Assembly: GCA_964420975.1 (NCBI GenBank)
Contig: CAYQVH010000002.1
Coordinates: 196,395 to 260,394, forward strand
Length of the DNA: 64,000 nucleotides
Direction of reading: 5' to 3'
From: Accumulibacter sp964420975
GTDB taxonomy: Bacteria; Pseudomonadota; Gammaproteobacteria; Burkholderiales; Rhodocyclaceae
The position numbers were made by a program, and so were the translations under genes. The notes beneath the pieces were generated by a model. That model ran no database searches, was not told where the DNA came from, and saw only the letters and a program-made list of their open reading frames with translations. Below are positions 9,021 through 19,034 of the stretch, one piece after another. Numbering within the stretch: position 1 is the first letter of the stretch; each line of letters opens with the position of its first letter.

Positions 9021-11495
9021 ATGTCCGATTCTGTCCCCGCCCACTCCGACAGCGAGTTGCTGCGTTCCGAGATCGACCGCAAGCTGCTCGGTGCCATCGC
9101 GGCCGAACCTTCACAGGCCAGCAATGCCGAACTCTATCAGGCGCTGTCGCTGGTAGCCCGCGATCGACTGGCCCGGCGTTGGGTGGCAACCCAAAACGCC
9201 GATCGCGACAGCCGGGCACGGCGTGTCTACTATTTGTCGATGGAATTTCTGATCGGGCGGGCGATGAACAATGCCCTGTCGGCGCTCGATTTGCGAGAGG
9301 CAGCGGCCGCAACCTTTGCCGCTCGTGGTGCTCCATCGCTTGACGAGTTGATCGAGTGCGAACCCGACGCTGCGCTCGGTAACGGCGGTCTCGGTCGCCT
9401 GGCGGCGTGTTTCTTGGACTCGATGGCAACGCTGGGGATTCCTTCCTGGGGTTACGGCGTGCGCTACGAGTACGGAATGTTCGCGCAGACGATTCTCAAC
9501 GGGCAGCAGGTCGAAAAACCTGACGCCTGGTTGCCGGATCGTTCGCCCTGGGAGTTTCCGCGCGCGAACCGGCATTACACCGTGCGCTTTGGTGGCACGG
9601 CCGAGCATCACGCTGAGTGGGCCGAGTGGCATGCGGTGGACGCGGTCGAAGCCAAGGCCTTTGACTACGTGATCCCGGGGTACGGAACCGATCGAGTGAG
9701 CACGCTGCGCCTGTGGAAAGCCTCGGCGCCGTCCGAGATCGACCTTGGTGCATTCAACACCGGCGACTATCAGCGCGCGGCCGAGTTCAAAAACCGGTTC
9801 GAAAACATTTCCTGGGTTCTTTACCCGAACGACAGCACGCCGGCGGGTCGCGAACTGCGCCTGCGCCAGGAGTATTTCTTCGTCAGTGCGTCGCTGCAGG
9901 ATATTCTGGCGCGTCATCTGGAAGAAAATCCGGATCTTGCCAACCTGGCCGACAAGATTGCCATCCATCTCAATGACACGCATCCGGCGATCGGCATACC
10001 TGAGTTGATGCGTCTCCTGATCGATGAGCACGACATGCCATGGGCGGACGCGTGGGCGCAATGCCGGCGCATCTTTTCCTACACCAACCATACGCTGATG
10101 CCGGAGGCCCTTGAAACGTGGAAGGTGACGCTGATTCAGCGTGTGCTGCCACGTCACCTGCTGATCATCTATCGCATCAACCAGGAGTTTCTTGACGAGG
10201 TGGATCGCCTTTACCCCGACGATCCCGAGCTCGTCCGCCGTGTGTCTCTGATTGATGAGGGGAGCGGTCACGAGCGCGACAAGCGAGTACGCATGGCGCA
10301 CTTGTGTATCGTCGGCAGCCACCGCGTCAACGGCGTCTCGCAACTGCACTCGGACCTGATGGTACAGACCATTTTTTCCGACTTCGCACGTCTCTATCCC
10401 GAACGCTTCCACAACAAGACGAACGGTGTCACCCCCCGTCGCTGGCTGGCGCAGTCCAATCCAGGGTTGTCGGCGCTGCTTGACGATCGATTGGGTGGTC
10501 GCGACTGGCGACTCAACCTCGACCAGTTGCAGGAGCTGCGTGCGAGTGCTGACGAGGCGCCTTTCCGCAGCGCCTTCGCGGCGGCGAAACGGCAGAACAA
10601 ACATCGCCTCGCCGACTATCTTGCCCGCGAAGTCGGTATCCCGCTCGATCCCGACAGCCTATTCGACGTTCAGGTGAAACGGATCCATGAATACAAGCGG
10701 CAGCTGCTCAATGTGTTGCACGTGATCACGCGCTACAACGCGCTGCTGGCTGGCGACGCTGGCGATTTCGCGCCGCGCAGCGTCATCTTCGCGGGCAAGG
10801 CGGCATCGTCGTACCACATGGCGAAGCAGGTGATCCGCCTGATTCACGACGTCGCCGCGGTCGTGAATCGGGATCGGCGCACGCGGGACCGCCTGCAGGT
10901 GGTCTTCGTCCCCAATTATGGCGTTTCGGTCGCCGAACTGATCATGCCGGCAGCCAACCTCTCGGAGCAGATTTCGACTGCTGGCACCGAGGCTTCCGGA
11001 ACCGGCAACATGAAGCTGTCGCTCAACGGCGCCCTGACCATTGGTACGGAAGACGGTGCGAATATCGAAATTCGTGATCAGGTGGGCGCCGACAACATTT
11101 TCATTTTTGGCAACAACACGGCTCAGGTCAGCGCGTTACGACAATCCGGCTACCAGCCGATGGACCTCTACCGCGGCGATCCGGCGCTCAAGCTGGCGCT
11201 CGACCAGATCGACAGCGGTTTCTTCTCTCCCGGTGAGCGCTCGCGATACCACGACATCTTCAACTGCCTGCTGCATTACGGCGACTACTATCTGCTGCTC
11301 GCCGATTACGCCAGCTACGTCGCCACTCAGAACCGCGTCGACCGTCTCTATCTCGATCCCGACGAGTGGCAGCGCAAGGCGATCCTCAATGTAGCCGGTA
11401 TGGGGCCGTTTTCGGCCGACCGCACGATCGGCGACTATGCCCGCGACACCTGGAGCGTCACCACCCAACCCGGTAAGGAATTCTCAAATGCTTGA
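9021..11495 (+). CDS. glgP: Glycogen phosphorylase
   Basis: An 824-residue GT35 enzyme that releases glucose 1-phosphate from glycogen chain ends. Clear motifs are YYLSMEFLIGRAMNNAL near residue 73, LGNGGLGRLAACFLDSMATL, HLNDTHPAIGIPELMRLL, and the pyridoxal-phosphate site EASGTGNMKLSLNGALTIGT with Lys665. The length matches bacterial enzymes; the animal-type regulatory phosphoserine tail is absent. The ATG at 9021 follows a GGAG about 12 nt upstream. It overlaps glgB by 8 nt, so the two are translationally coupled. Confidence 0.98.
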   Translation: MSDSVPAHSDSELLRSEIDRKLLGAIAAEPSQASNAELYQALSLVARDRLARRWVATQNADRDSRARRVYYLSMEFLIGRAMNNALSALDLREAAAATFAARGAPSLDELIECEPDAALGNGGLGRLAACFLDSMATLGIPSWGYGVRYEYGMFAQTILNGQQVEKPDAWLPDRSPWEFPRANRHYTVRFGGTAEHHAEWAEWHAVDAVEAKAFDYVIPGYGTDRVSTLRLWKASAPSEIDLGAFNTGDYQRAAEFKNRFENISWVLYPNDSTPAGRELRLRQEYFFVSASLQDILARHLEENPDLANLADKIAIHLNDTHPAIGIPELMRLLIDEHDMPWADAWAQCRRIFSYTNHTLMPEALETWKVTLIQRVLPRHLLIIYRINQEFLDEVDRLYPDDPELVRRVSLIDEGSGHERDKRVRMAHLCIVGSHRVNGVSQLHSDLMVQTIFSDFARLYPERFHNKTNGVTPRRWLAQSNPGLSALLDDRLGGRDWRLNLDQLQELRASADEAPFRSAFAAAKRQNKHRLADYLAREVGIPLDPDSLFDVQVKRIHEYKRQLLNVLHVITRYNALLAGDAGDFAPRSVIFAGKAASSYHMAKQVIRLIHDVAAVVNRDRRTRDRLQVVFVPNYGVSVAELIMPAANLSEQISTAGTEASGTGNMKLSLNGALTIGTEDGANIEIRDQVGADNIFIFGNNTAQVSALRQSGYQPMDLYRGDPALKLALDQIDSGFFSPGERSRYHDIFNCLLHYGDYYLLLADYASYVATQNRVDRLYLDPDEWQRKAILNVAGMGPFSADRTIGDYARDTWSVTTQPGKEFSNA

Positions 11496-13671
11496 CAAGG
11501 CAGAAATCATCGCCCTTTTCAGGGCGGAGCACGGCGATCCCTATGCCGTTCTCGGCATGCACGTCGACGCTGACGGTTTCGTCTGGGTCCGCAGTCTGCA
11601 GCCCGGCGCACTGTCAGTCGGGGTCGTCGACGCCAAGAGCGGACGGCAATTGGCAAAGCTCGAACCTCGTGAGGTCGAAGGCGTCGACGGCTACTTCGAA
11701 GGCGTTGTCCCGCGCCGGAGGAATACGTTCCCGTACCGTTTGCGTATCGAATGGGAAGGGGGCATTCAGGAAGTTGACGATCCTTACCGCTTTGCCACCG
11801 TTCTCGGCGACCTCGACGTCTGGTTGCTGGCCGAGGGCTCGCACCTGCGGCCTTTCGAGCGCCTGGGCGCACATCCGTGCGCGATCGACGGGGTCGACGG
11901 GACGGTTTTTGCGGTTTGGGCGCCAGACGCTCAACGCGTCAGTGTGGTCGGCGACTTCAACACCTGGGACGGGCGTCGGCACCCGATGCGCTTGCGCCGG
12001 GAATGCGGCGTCTGGGAGATTTTTCTTCCCGGCGTTGGCCCCGGCGCTTGCTACAAGTACGAGATCCGCTCGCACGGCGGCTACCTTCGGCCGCTGAAAG
12101 CCGATCCCTACGGGTTTGAGGCCGAGATGCGGCCTTCGACCGCCTCAATCGTCGCCGACCTGCCACCGCCAGTCGATCCGTTGCCGGTATCGGCGGGTGA
12201 TCTGCTGCACTCGCCGATGGCCATTTACGAGGTCCACCTGGGGTCGTGGCGGCGGGCCGACGACGGAGGCTTTCCCGACTGGCAGCGGATCACGGACACG
12301 CTAATTCCGTACGTTGTCGATCTGGGGTTTACGCACATCGAGCTGTTGCCTGTCTCCGAACACCCCTTCGACGGTTCATGGGGCTATCAGCCGCTTGGCC
12401 TCTACTCGCCGACCGCACGCTTCGGTCGTCCGGAAGGCTTTCGGGAGTTCGTCAGAGCCTGTCATGCCGCTGGCCTGCGAGTGATCGTCGACTGGGTGCC
12501 GGCACACTTTCCGAATGACGAACACGGTCTCGCCCGCTTCGACGGCACGGCGCTTTACGAGCACGCGGATCCCCGCGAAGGCATGCACCAGGACTGGGGA
12601 ACGCTGATCTACAACTTCGGCCGGCGCGAGGTGAGCAACTACCTGATCGGCAACGCCTTGTTCTGGATTGAACGCTACGGTGTCGATGGTTTGCGCGTCG
12701 ACGCGGTCGCCTCGATGCTTTACCGTGACTACAGCCGCGAAGAAGGGCAGTGGATCCCGAACATGTACGGCGGGCGCGAGAATCTGGAAGCCGTCGCTTT
12801 CCTGCGCCGGATGAACGAGGTCCTTGGTCAGGAACACCCGTCAGCCGACACCCATGCCGAAGAATCGACCGCCTGGCCGATGGTCAGTCGGCCTCCGGCG
12901 ATGGGAGGGCTGGGTTTTCACTACAAGTGGAACATGGGTTGGATGCACGACGTGCTCGACTACATGGCCAAGGATCCGGTGCATCGCAAGTATCACCACA
13001 ACCAGATGAGCTTCGGCATGATGTACGCCTTCACCGAAAACTTCGTGCTGCCGCTTTCGCACGACGAAGTCGTACACGGCAAGGGGGCCTTGCTCAGCAA
13101 GATGGCTGGCGACTACTGGCAGAAGTTTGCCAACCTGCGCTCGCTCTACGCCTTCATGTGGGCACACCCCGGAAAGAAGTTGGTCTTCATGGGCGGCGAA
13201 TTCGGGCAGTGGAACGAGTGGAACCACGATGTGTCGCTTGACTGGGGACTCCTCGACTTCCCATTGCACGCCGGCGTTCGCGACCTGATTCGCGACCTCA
13301 ACAGTCTCTATCGGCGAGCGCCGGCGTTACACGAAGTCGATTTCGAACCTTCCGGCTTCGAATGGGTGGCCGCTGACGACGCCGACTGTTCGGTCTACGC
13401 TTTTGTCCGCTGGTCGCGCGACCGTTCGCGAGCGCTGCTCTATGTCGGCAACTTCACGCCGGTTGTCCGCCAGGGTTATCGCATCGGTGTCCCGCTGCCC
13501 GGCGGCTACGTCGAGCGATTGAATACCGATTCGCAGTACTACGGCGGCAGCAACGTCGGCAACGGTTACGAACCGGTCTATGCCGAAGCGATCGAAGCGC
13601 ATGGCCGGTCGTGGTCGATCAATCTTACCTTGCCGCCACTGGCGGCGCTTTACCTCGAATGGCTGGCGTGA
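11488..13671 (+). CDS. glgB: 1,4-alpha-glucan branching enzyme
   Basis: 727 residues, the full GlgB length. It makes the alpha-1,6 branches of glycogen. It has two N-terminal CBM48-like modules (residues 1-220; GTVFAVWAPDAQRVSVVGDF is the second), then a GH13 barrel. The barrel shows the nucleophile region GVDGLRVDAVASMLYRDY, the acid/base region AEESTAWPMVS and LSHDEVVHGK, and the protein ends with a C-terminal all-beta domain. The ATG at 11488 lies inside the end of glgP (ATGCTTGA overlap). It also overlaps glgX, giving a compact glgP-glgB-glgX run. Confidence 0.98.
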   Translation: MLDKAEIIALFRAEHGDPYAVLGMHVDADGFVWVRSLQPGALSVGVVDAKSGRQLAKLEPREVEGVDGYFEGVVPRRRNTFPYRLRIEWEGGIQEVDDPYRFATVLGDLDVWLLAEGSHLRPFERLGAHPCAIDGVDGTVFAVWAPDAQRVSVVGDFNTWDGRRHPMRLRRECGVWEIFLPGVGPGACYKYEIRSHGGYLRPLKADPYGFEAEMRPSTASIVADLPPPVDPLPVSAGDLLHSPMAIYEVHLGSWRRADDGGFPDWQRITDTLIPYVVDLGFTHIELLPVSEHPFDGSWGYQPLGLYSPTARFGRPEGFREFVRACHAAGLRVIVDWVPAHFPNDEHGLARFDGTALYEHADPREGMHQDWGTLIYNFGRREVSNYLIGNALFWIERYGVDGLRVDAVASMLYRDYSREEGQWIPNMYGGRENLEAVAFLRRMNEVLGQEHPSADTHAEESTAWPMVSRPPAMGGLGFHYKWNMGWMHDVLDYMAKDPVHRKYHHNQMSFGMMYAFTENFVLPLSHDEVVHGKGALLSKMAGDYWQKFANLRSLYAFMWAHPGKKLVFMGGEFGQWNEWNHDVSLDWGLLDFPLHAGVRDLIRDLNSLYRRAPALHEVDFEPSGFEWVAADDADCSVYAFVRWSRDRSRALLYVGNFTPVVRQGYRIGVPLPGGYVERLNTDSQYYGGSNVGNGYEPVYAEAIEAHGRSWSINLTLPPLAALYLEWLA

Positions 13672-15674
13672 GCGACGACTTGCGACTGACCGCTGGCCGG
13701 CCGGCGCCGCTCGGCGCGCACTGGGACGGGAGGGGAGTCAACTTCGCGCTCTTTTCGGCGCACGCCGAGGCCGTCGAACTGTGTCTCTTCGACGGCAGCC
13801 AGCTGCGTTCGGCCCGTCTTCCCGAGTGCACCGACCAAGTCTGGCACGGTTACCTCGAAGGGGCAGGACCCGGTTTGCGTTACGCCTATCGTGTCCATGG
13901 CCCGTATGCGCCGGCGCAGGGCCATCGTTTCGACGCGCGCCGGCTGCTGCTTGATCCTTACGCGCGCGAGGTCGCCGGCCGATTTTCCTGGCCGGCACAC
14001 GACGACCCGGTGCATTGCCTGCGCGCCTGCGTCGTCGACGACGCCTTCGACTGGCAGGGCGACGCCGCGCCCGACATCCCGTGGGCAGACACGGTGCTTT
14101 ACGAAGTGCATGTCAAGGGAGTTAGCCGACGTCATCCGGAGGTTCCCGAGGCCTTGCGCGGGACGTACGCTGGTCTCGCATCGCCGGCGATGATCGATCA
14201 TTTTCGGCGGCTGGGCGTGACCGCTCTCAGTCTGCTGCCGGTTCACCACTTCCTGGACGAGCAGCGCTTGGTCAATGAAGGCCGGGTCAACTATTGGGGT
14301 TACAACTCGCTCGCCTACTTTGCCGCCGAGCCGCGCTACGCGGCGCGCAGTGGGCAACAATCGGTGATCGCAGAATTCAAGACGATGGTTCGCACGCTGC
14401 ACGCGGCAGGAATCGAGATCCTCATCGACGTGGTCTACAACCATACGGCGGAGACCGACGCCGCGGGACCGACGCTTTCCTTTCGCGGGATCGACAATCG
14501 CAGCTATTACCGCCTGCCGGACGCCAACCTGGCCGATTACGAGAACTACAGCGGCTGCGGAAACACGCTTGACCTGCGTCACCCGCGGGTGCTGCAACTG
14601 GTCCTCGACTCGTTGCGCTACTGGGTCGAGGGGATGCACGTCGACGGCTTCCGTTTCGACCTGGCGGCGGCGCTGACCCGTAACAGCGCCTTTTTGCACG
14701 CAGTACGGCAGGATCCTGTCTTGCATCGCGTCAAACTGATCGCCGAACCGTGGGACGTCGGCCCCGACGGCTACCGTCTCGGACGGTTCCTGCCAGGATG
14801 GGGCGAATGGAACGATCGCTTCCGTGACGACGTGCGCGCGTTTTGGCTGACGCACGAAGCGGGTGTCGGGCAACTGGCGCAGCGACTCGCCGGTTCGAGC
14901 GAACTCTTCCGTCACCATGGACGTGCGCCGCAAGCTGGAATCAACTACCTCACGGCGCATGACGGATTTACGCTCCGTGACCTGGTCAGCTATGAGCGCA
15001 AGCACAACGAGCTGAACGGCGAAAACAACCGTGACGGGCACAGCCACAACCTGTCGGTCAACTGCGGCGTCGAGGGCCAAACCAGTGATCCGGTGATCCT
15101 CGAACGCCGCCGCCGCCTGCAGCGCGCCCTGTTGGCGACGCTGCTGGTCGCGCAAGGTGTCCCCATGCTGCAGTCGGGCGACGAAATCGGTCGCAGCCAG
15201 TGCGGCAACAACAACGCGTACTGCCAGGACAACGCGCTGACCTGGCTCGATTGGGAGAACGGCGACGACGACCTGAGCGCCTACGTCGCTGGCTTGATCG
15301 CGTTACGTCGCGATTTCCCGCAGCTGCGTCGCCGTTCCTGGTTGACCGGAGTTGCTGCCGCGGACGGCACGGCCGACGCCGTCTGGTGGCATCCGGCGGG
15401 CCGCGAAATGGGCGTCGCCGACTGGCAGTCGAAAAAGCTCGGTGCGCTCGGTCTGCAACTCTCCTCGCTGGCGGCGGTGGAGGGCGAACCAGGTGTCGGG
15501 CGCGGCCTCCTCTGCCTGATCAACCGCGATGAGATTCCGGTTTCCTTCCTGCTGCCGGCGGGTAGCTGGCAACTGCTGTGTGACAGCAGTGCGCCGGAAC
15601 CTTTCGCCGCCGGCCGGCGCGAGCGGACGAGCACGGTGGCGGCACGCAGCGTCCAGTTGCTGGCGGTCGACTGA
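13659..15674 (+). CDS. glgX: Glycogen debranching enzyme
   Basis: About 671 residues, GH13_11 isoamylase type. It hydrolyses the alpha-1,6 links of the short limit-dextrin branches left by phosphorylase. Motifs include PLGAHWDGRGVNFALFS (CBM48), VLYEVHVKGVS, NYWGYNSLAYFA, DVVYNHTAE, GMHVDGFRFDLAAAL (nucleophile Asp), LIAEPWDVG (acid Glu), NYLTAHDGFTLRDLVSY and NGENNRDG. Start is either ATG 13659 or GTG 13668; the GTG would give the classic 4-nt GTGA overlap with the glgB stop. It is the last gene of the glycogen operon. No glgA or glgC is in the window, so synthesis genes lie elsewhere. Confidence 0.97.
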   Translation: MAGVSDDLRLTAGRPAPLGAHWDGRGVNFALFSAHAEAVELCLFDGSQLRSARLPECTDQVWHGYLEGAGPGLRYAYRVHGPYAPAQGHRFDARRLLLDPYAREVAGRFSWPAHDDPVHCLRACVVDDAFDWQGDAAPDIPWADTVLYEVHVKGVSRRHPEVPEALRGTYAGLASPAMIDHFRRLGVTALSLLPVHHFLDEQRLVNEGRVNYWGYNSLAYFAAEPRYAARSGQQSVIAEFKTMVRTLHAAGIEILIDVVYNHTAETDAAGPTLSFRGIDNRSYYRLPDANLADYENYSGCGNTLDLRHPRVLQLVLDSLRYWVEGMHVDGFRFDLAAALTRNSAFLHAVRQDPVLHRVKLIAEPWDVGPDGYRLGRFLPGWGEWNDRFRDDVRAFWLTHEAGVGQLAQRLAGSSELFRHHGRAPQAGINYLTAHDGFTLRDLVSYERKHNELNGENNRDGHSHNLSVNCGVEGQTSDPVILERRRRLQRALLATLLVAQGVPMLQSGDEIGRSQCGNNNAYCQDNALTWLDWENGDDDLSAYVAGLIALRRDFPQLRRRSWLTGVAAADGTADAVWWHPAGREMGVADWQSKKLGALGLQLSSLAAVEGEPGVGRGLLCLINRDEIPVSFLLPAGSWQLLCDSSAPEPFAAGRRERTSTVAARSVQLLAVD

Positions 15675-15701
15675 AGCGGTTGCGCCTACACGGCGCCGTG
15701 C

Positions 15702-16160
15702 TCAGGATCCAGTGGTCTGGCAGACGACGTTGAGTGCCCGACACAGGTTGAGAATCCGGGCGACGATCGTCGAGGTGGCCGACGTCGATCCGCTGGCGCG
15801 TGCGGTCGATACCAGGAGCTGCGATAGCTCGTCGCCCAAGGCATGGACCTGGATGCCGCCAATCTGCGCACCGTCGGTGAATTCGATCGTCTGCGCCAGA
15901 TCGTCGCTGCGCGTGACGCGAACCTCGCTGCTTTCGGAGAGCAGGCGTTTGACGGTCGCAAAGACCTTGTCGGGCGCCACTTCGACGATTACGGCGGCCG
16001 TGTCGTAGGCGGTGCCGAGAGACGGTGACGATTGCGACAACTGTTCTATACGGCCGATCGCTCGTCGCGCCAGGAACAGCGCCTGCGCGTCAGCCACCGA
16101 CGATACCGCCAGCAAAGCGCTGCCGGCGAGCACAACACTGGCGCGCGTAATCCCATTCAT
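15702..16160 (-). CDS. Exported protein of unknown function
   Basis: A 152-residue protein with a signal peptide (MNGITRASVVLAGSALLAVS, cleavage near ADA-Q at about 25). The mature part alternates strands and helices (VIVEVAPDKVFATVKRLLSE, then a segment IEFTDGAQIGGIQVHALGD). This resembles small periplasmic DUF3568-like folds, but I do not firmly recognise the family. Two cysteines near the C-terminus (LCRALNVVC) could form a disulfide. The start is well set by GGGAGGA 8 nt upstream of ATG. It is convergent with glgX and 79 nt downstream of the GH3 gene. Confidence 0.75.
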   Translation of the reverse strand: MNGITRASVVLAGSALLAVSSVADAQALFLARRAIGRIEQLSQSSPSLGTAYDTAAVIVEVAPDKVFATVKRLLSESSEVRVTRSDDLAQTIEFTDGAQIGGIQVHALGDELSQLLVSTARASGSTSATSTIVARILNLCRALNVVCQTTGS

Positions 16161-16238
16161 CGGTCTTCCTCCCAAAGTTGAAATGATCGTGTCTTCCGAC
16201 GTCGGGGAGTTCGATGGGTGTGGAGGAGCGAAGTTCCG

Positions 16239-17585
16239 TCACCCTCGCGCCGTTTCTGGCGCCTGGTCTTTCCCCGGTGAATGGCGAGCACGCAGACGAG
16301 TCAGGCGTTCGCAACTCGCGTGCAGCACGTCGCGGTCGATCTCGCTTCTGGCGAGCGCCTCGGCGGCGCCGCCGATGGCGCGATAGTACTGCTCGGGATC
16401 GTAAGAGACCAGCACGAGGTCGACCCCGGCGGCAAGCGCCTGAGCGGCAACGCGATCGATGCCTTCGCCGTAGACCGCGCCCATGTTGAGATCATCGGTG
16501 ATCAGGACGCCCGTGTAGCCCCACTCGCGACGCAGGAGGTTCCGTACCACGACGCGCGAGTGGGATGCCGCGTGCTCGCTGTCAAGCGCCGCCAACCGTA
16601 CGTGTCCCAGCATGATGGCGGTCTCGGTCGTCACCGCGAGGCGACGAAACGGCAGCCAGTCGGGTTCGAGGGCTTCCGGTGTCTCGCTCAGGCTGGCCCG
16701 CCGGAGGTGGGTGTCGGCGTGCACCCGGCGTAGGCCGGGGAAGTGTTTCAACGTGGCGACGATTCCTGCGTCGGCGAGGCCGGCAACGTAGGCTTCGGCG
16801 ACTTCGCCGACCAGCGTTGGGTCGTCGGCAATCGCGCGGCTGGCAAGTGCGGTCAGGAAGTCTCCACGACCGTCGGCGAGCGCCGGTCGCAGGTCGACTA
16901 CCGGCGCCAGATTGAGCGTCACGCCGAGCTTGGCGAGGCCGACGCCTTGACGCTCACCGTAACGGCGAACGCGTTCGACGAGAGGCGCTGGATCGGTGTC
17001 ACGCACCAGGCTCGACAGGGGCGGTAGCCGTTCGAGCCAAGGCGACAGGTGGGAGACCTCGCCCCCTTCCTGATCGGCGGCGACGATCAGCGGCGGCAGG
17101 CCAGCGGCCCGGCGGTGGCGCTGCAGGCGAGCCAGGTCGGCCGCCAGCGCCGTCAGGCCGTGCCGGAGGTTGCGACGAGTGATGTAGACCCCGCCGATGA
17201 GTCCGTTCGCCGCCAACGCTTCGACTTCGTCAATCTCGCGGAAGCCGACGACAAAGTGCGCTCCCAGCGTGCGCAGGTCGTCGCTGCCCTCGATCACGCG
17301 GTGCCGGGTGGCTGCGAACTCGAACTCGCGACCGAGCGTAAGCAGCGCCAAAGCGCCCACACACAGCACCAGCGAGCGGCGACCGGCGGGCCACCAGCCG
17401 TAGCGGCCGCGCACTGCGGTGACACCGCCGAACGCTGCCGCGGCCAGCAGGATCGGCGTCTCCAAGGGTCGGACGGCGTAAAGCAGCGGGTGCTTGAGAT
17501 GCCAGGCGATCGCCAGCAGGGCAGCGACCGTGGTCAGCGCGACAGCGGAAACCGCTGCCGCTTTGATGGCCGGAATCACGGTCAC
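16239..17585 (-). CDS. Membrane-anchored glycoside hydrolase family 3 (NagZ-like)
   Basis: About 448 residues. The first 90 hold two or three hydrophobic segments (AAVSAVALTTVAALLAIAWH; SLVLCVGALALLTLG), so the enzyme is tied to the inner membrane. The rest is a GH3 N-terminal barrel: LIVAADQEGGEVSHL, the KHFPG motif near residue 275 followed by HADTHL, and VLITDDLNMGAVY with the catalytic Asp. These are the marks of beta-N-acetylhexosaminidases such as NagZ. Normal NagZ is soluble and cytoplasmic, so the anchored form is odd. GTG at 17585 overlaps the creD stop by 4 nt (GTGA), implying a creD-GH3 operon and perhaps a link to peptidoglycan recycling. Confidence 0.85.
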   Translation of the reverse strand: MTVIPAIKAAAVSAVALTTVAALLAIAWHLKHPLLYAVRPLETPILLAAAAFGGVTAVRGRYGWWPAGRRSLVLCVGALALLTLGREFEFAATRHRVIEGSDDLRTLGAHFVVGFREIDEVEALAANGLIGGVYITRRNLRHGLTALAADLARLQRHRRAAGLPPLIVAADQEGGEVSHLSPWLERLPPLSSLVRDTDPAPLVERVRRYGERQGVGLAKLGVTLNLAPVVDLRPALADGRGDFLTALASRAIADDPTLVGEVAEAYVAGLADAGIVATLKHFPGLRRVHADTHLRRASLSETPEALEPDWLPFRRLAVTTETAIMLGHVRLAALDSEHAASHSRVVVRNLLRREWGYTGVLITDDLNMGAVYGEGIDRVAAQALAAGVDLVLVSYDPEQYYRAIGGAAEALARSEIDRDVLHASCERLTRLRARHSPGKDQAPETARG

Positions 17586-18931
17586 GTCGCGTCCGGGGCG
17601 AGCGGTGTGGCGAGCCGATACCAGTCCAGACGGCGGGTCGCGAGCATGATCGCCCCGAGGGCGGCGAAGAGGAGCACGCTTCCCATCAGCAGCGAGTTGT
17701 CTTCGGAGAGTAGAACGCCATAAAGCACGCCATACAGACCCGCCAACGCGGCAGCAAAAGCCACGCCCTGTCGGCGATCGCCCAGGGCACCGGCAAGATA
17801 GGTGCCGATCAGCGTGATGCACGCCGTGGCGGCGATGGCGTACGCCGCGACAAACGGCAGATGTTCGGAAAGGGCGATCAGGAGGAGAAAAAAGACGGCG
17901 AGCGCGAGTCCGACCAGCAGGTACTGCAAGGGGTGAATCGGCCGACGGCGCAGGATTTCGCTCAGGAAGAAGCCGGCGAAGGTCAGCGCAATGAAGAGAA
18001 TGCCGTACTTCACCGCGCGTTCCGACTGCAGGTAGACGTTGACCGGGTCAATGAACGAAATCTCGATGACCTCGGGCGCACTGCTGTCCCTGGCCGCCGC
18101 CAGACTGTTGGGAAAGCTGCGCGCCAAGTGAGAGACTTCCCAGCGGGCACTGAAACCGTTGTCACCGACGCTGCGTTCCCGTGGCAGGAAGCGGCCGCCG
18201 AAACTCGGGTGGGGCCAGGCGGACTGGATCGTGACCGTGTTCGCGTTGGCGGTCGGCGCGATCGCCAGGCGAGTGGTTCCGGTCAGCTGCAGCGGAAAGC
18301 TGAAGTCCAGCGTCAGCGGTGCCTCGAGTGCGACGGGGCCCAAAGGAATCGCGAGGCGCGGGCCAGCCAGCGCGTCGCTGTCGGATGCCGGGTGAGTCGG
18401 CGTCGCGAAGCGGTAAGACTTGCCGTTGATATCGACCACCGGATCGTTGGCCACCCCGCGCGGATCGGTGGCGCCGAGCAGCAGGGTCGCTTCGGCGCTG
18501 ATAATCGTCCGTCGGCGGTCGATACCAAGGTGGGCGGGAACGACGAAGCGCCCGTTGGCGAGCAGGTCGAGGTGGTAGAGCCGCGCCTGATAGATGCCCC
18601 GCTGGCGGACCTCGACGTCGGCATTGCCGCTCAACTGAAGCTGCTCGGCCGGAAGATAGAAGCTGTGATCTGCGAAGCGCGGCTCACTGCGGCGGTGACG
18701 CGTTACCGGATCGTCGACGATCTCCGGCGGCAGTTGCTCGCGGTAACGGATCGCCAGGACCGGACCGGTCAGCGTCTGCCAGCCGGCGGCGGAATTGGCG
18801 ATCGAGCGTTGCACGTCGTCCTGGCGTGCGCTGCGCTGGCGGATTTGGTCCTCTACCAGTGCCAGCGGCACCAGCAGCAAGAGCGACATCAGCGCGATGG
18901 TGATGACTTTGAGCAGCAGTTTCTTGTCCAT
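17582..18931 (-). CDS. creD: Inner-membrane protein CreD
   Basis: 449 residues, the same length as E. coli CreD. It has an N-terminal transmembrane helix (LLLKVITIALMSLLLLVPLA), a large periplasmic domain with the family signature NADVEVRQRGIYQARLYH, and six closely packed C-terminal helices from about residue 300 (KYGILFIALTFAGFFLSEIL onward). CreD is induced by the CreBC two-component system and affects beta-lactam and colicin responses; its molecular role is unknown. It is preceded by a cre-tag repeat (19007-19022) and GGGAGA before the ATG. It follows creC by 103 nt and overlaps the GH3 gene. Confidence 0.96.
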   Translation of the reverse strand: MDKKLLLKVITIALMSLLLLVPLALVEDQIRQRSARQDDVQRSIANSAAGWQTLTGPVLAIRYREQLPPEIVDDPVTRHRRSEPRFADHSFYLPAEQLQLSGNADVEVRQRGIYQARLYHLDLLANGRFVVPAHLGIDRRRTIISAEATLLLGATDPRGVANDPVVDINGKSYRFATPTHPASDSDALAGPRLAIPLGPVALEAPLTLDFSFPLQLTGTTRLAIAPTANANTVTIQSAWPHPSFGGRFLPRERSVGDNGFSARWEVSHLARSFPNSLAAARDSSAPEVIEISFIDPVNVYLQSERAVKYGILFIALTFAGFFLSEILRRRPIHPLQYLLVGLALAVFFLLLIALSEHLPFVAAYAIAATACITLIGTYLAGALGDRRQGVAFAAALAGLYGVLYGVLLSEDNSLLMGSVLLFAALGAIMLATRRLDWYRLATPLAPDAT

Positions 18932-18996
18932 GGGGTCTCCCGAGTAAAACGTGACGGGAGTTTGGCGGCGCTCGATGAACAGACGACGAAGCCGGC

Positions 18997-19022
18997 GTGA
19001 AGACGTGTGAAGCGAGTGTGAA
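18997..19022 (-). promoter_or_regulatory. cre-tag (CreB binding repeat) upstream of creD
   Basis: On the minus strand TTCAC-ACTCGC-TTCAC (19022 to 19007) is an exact copy of the CreB operator pattern TTCAC-N6-TTCAC. A third TTCAC follows after 5 nt (19001 to 18997). The repeats sit in the creC-creD gap, 66-91 nt before the creD start, where CreB would activate creD. The match to the known E. coli cre-tag is by motif; binding is inferred. Confidence 0.75.
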
Positions 19023-19034
19023 CTTCGCGGTCGA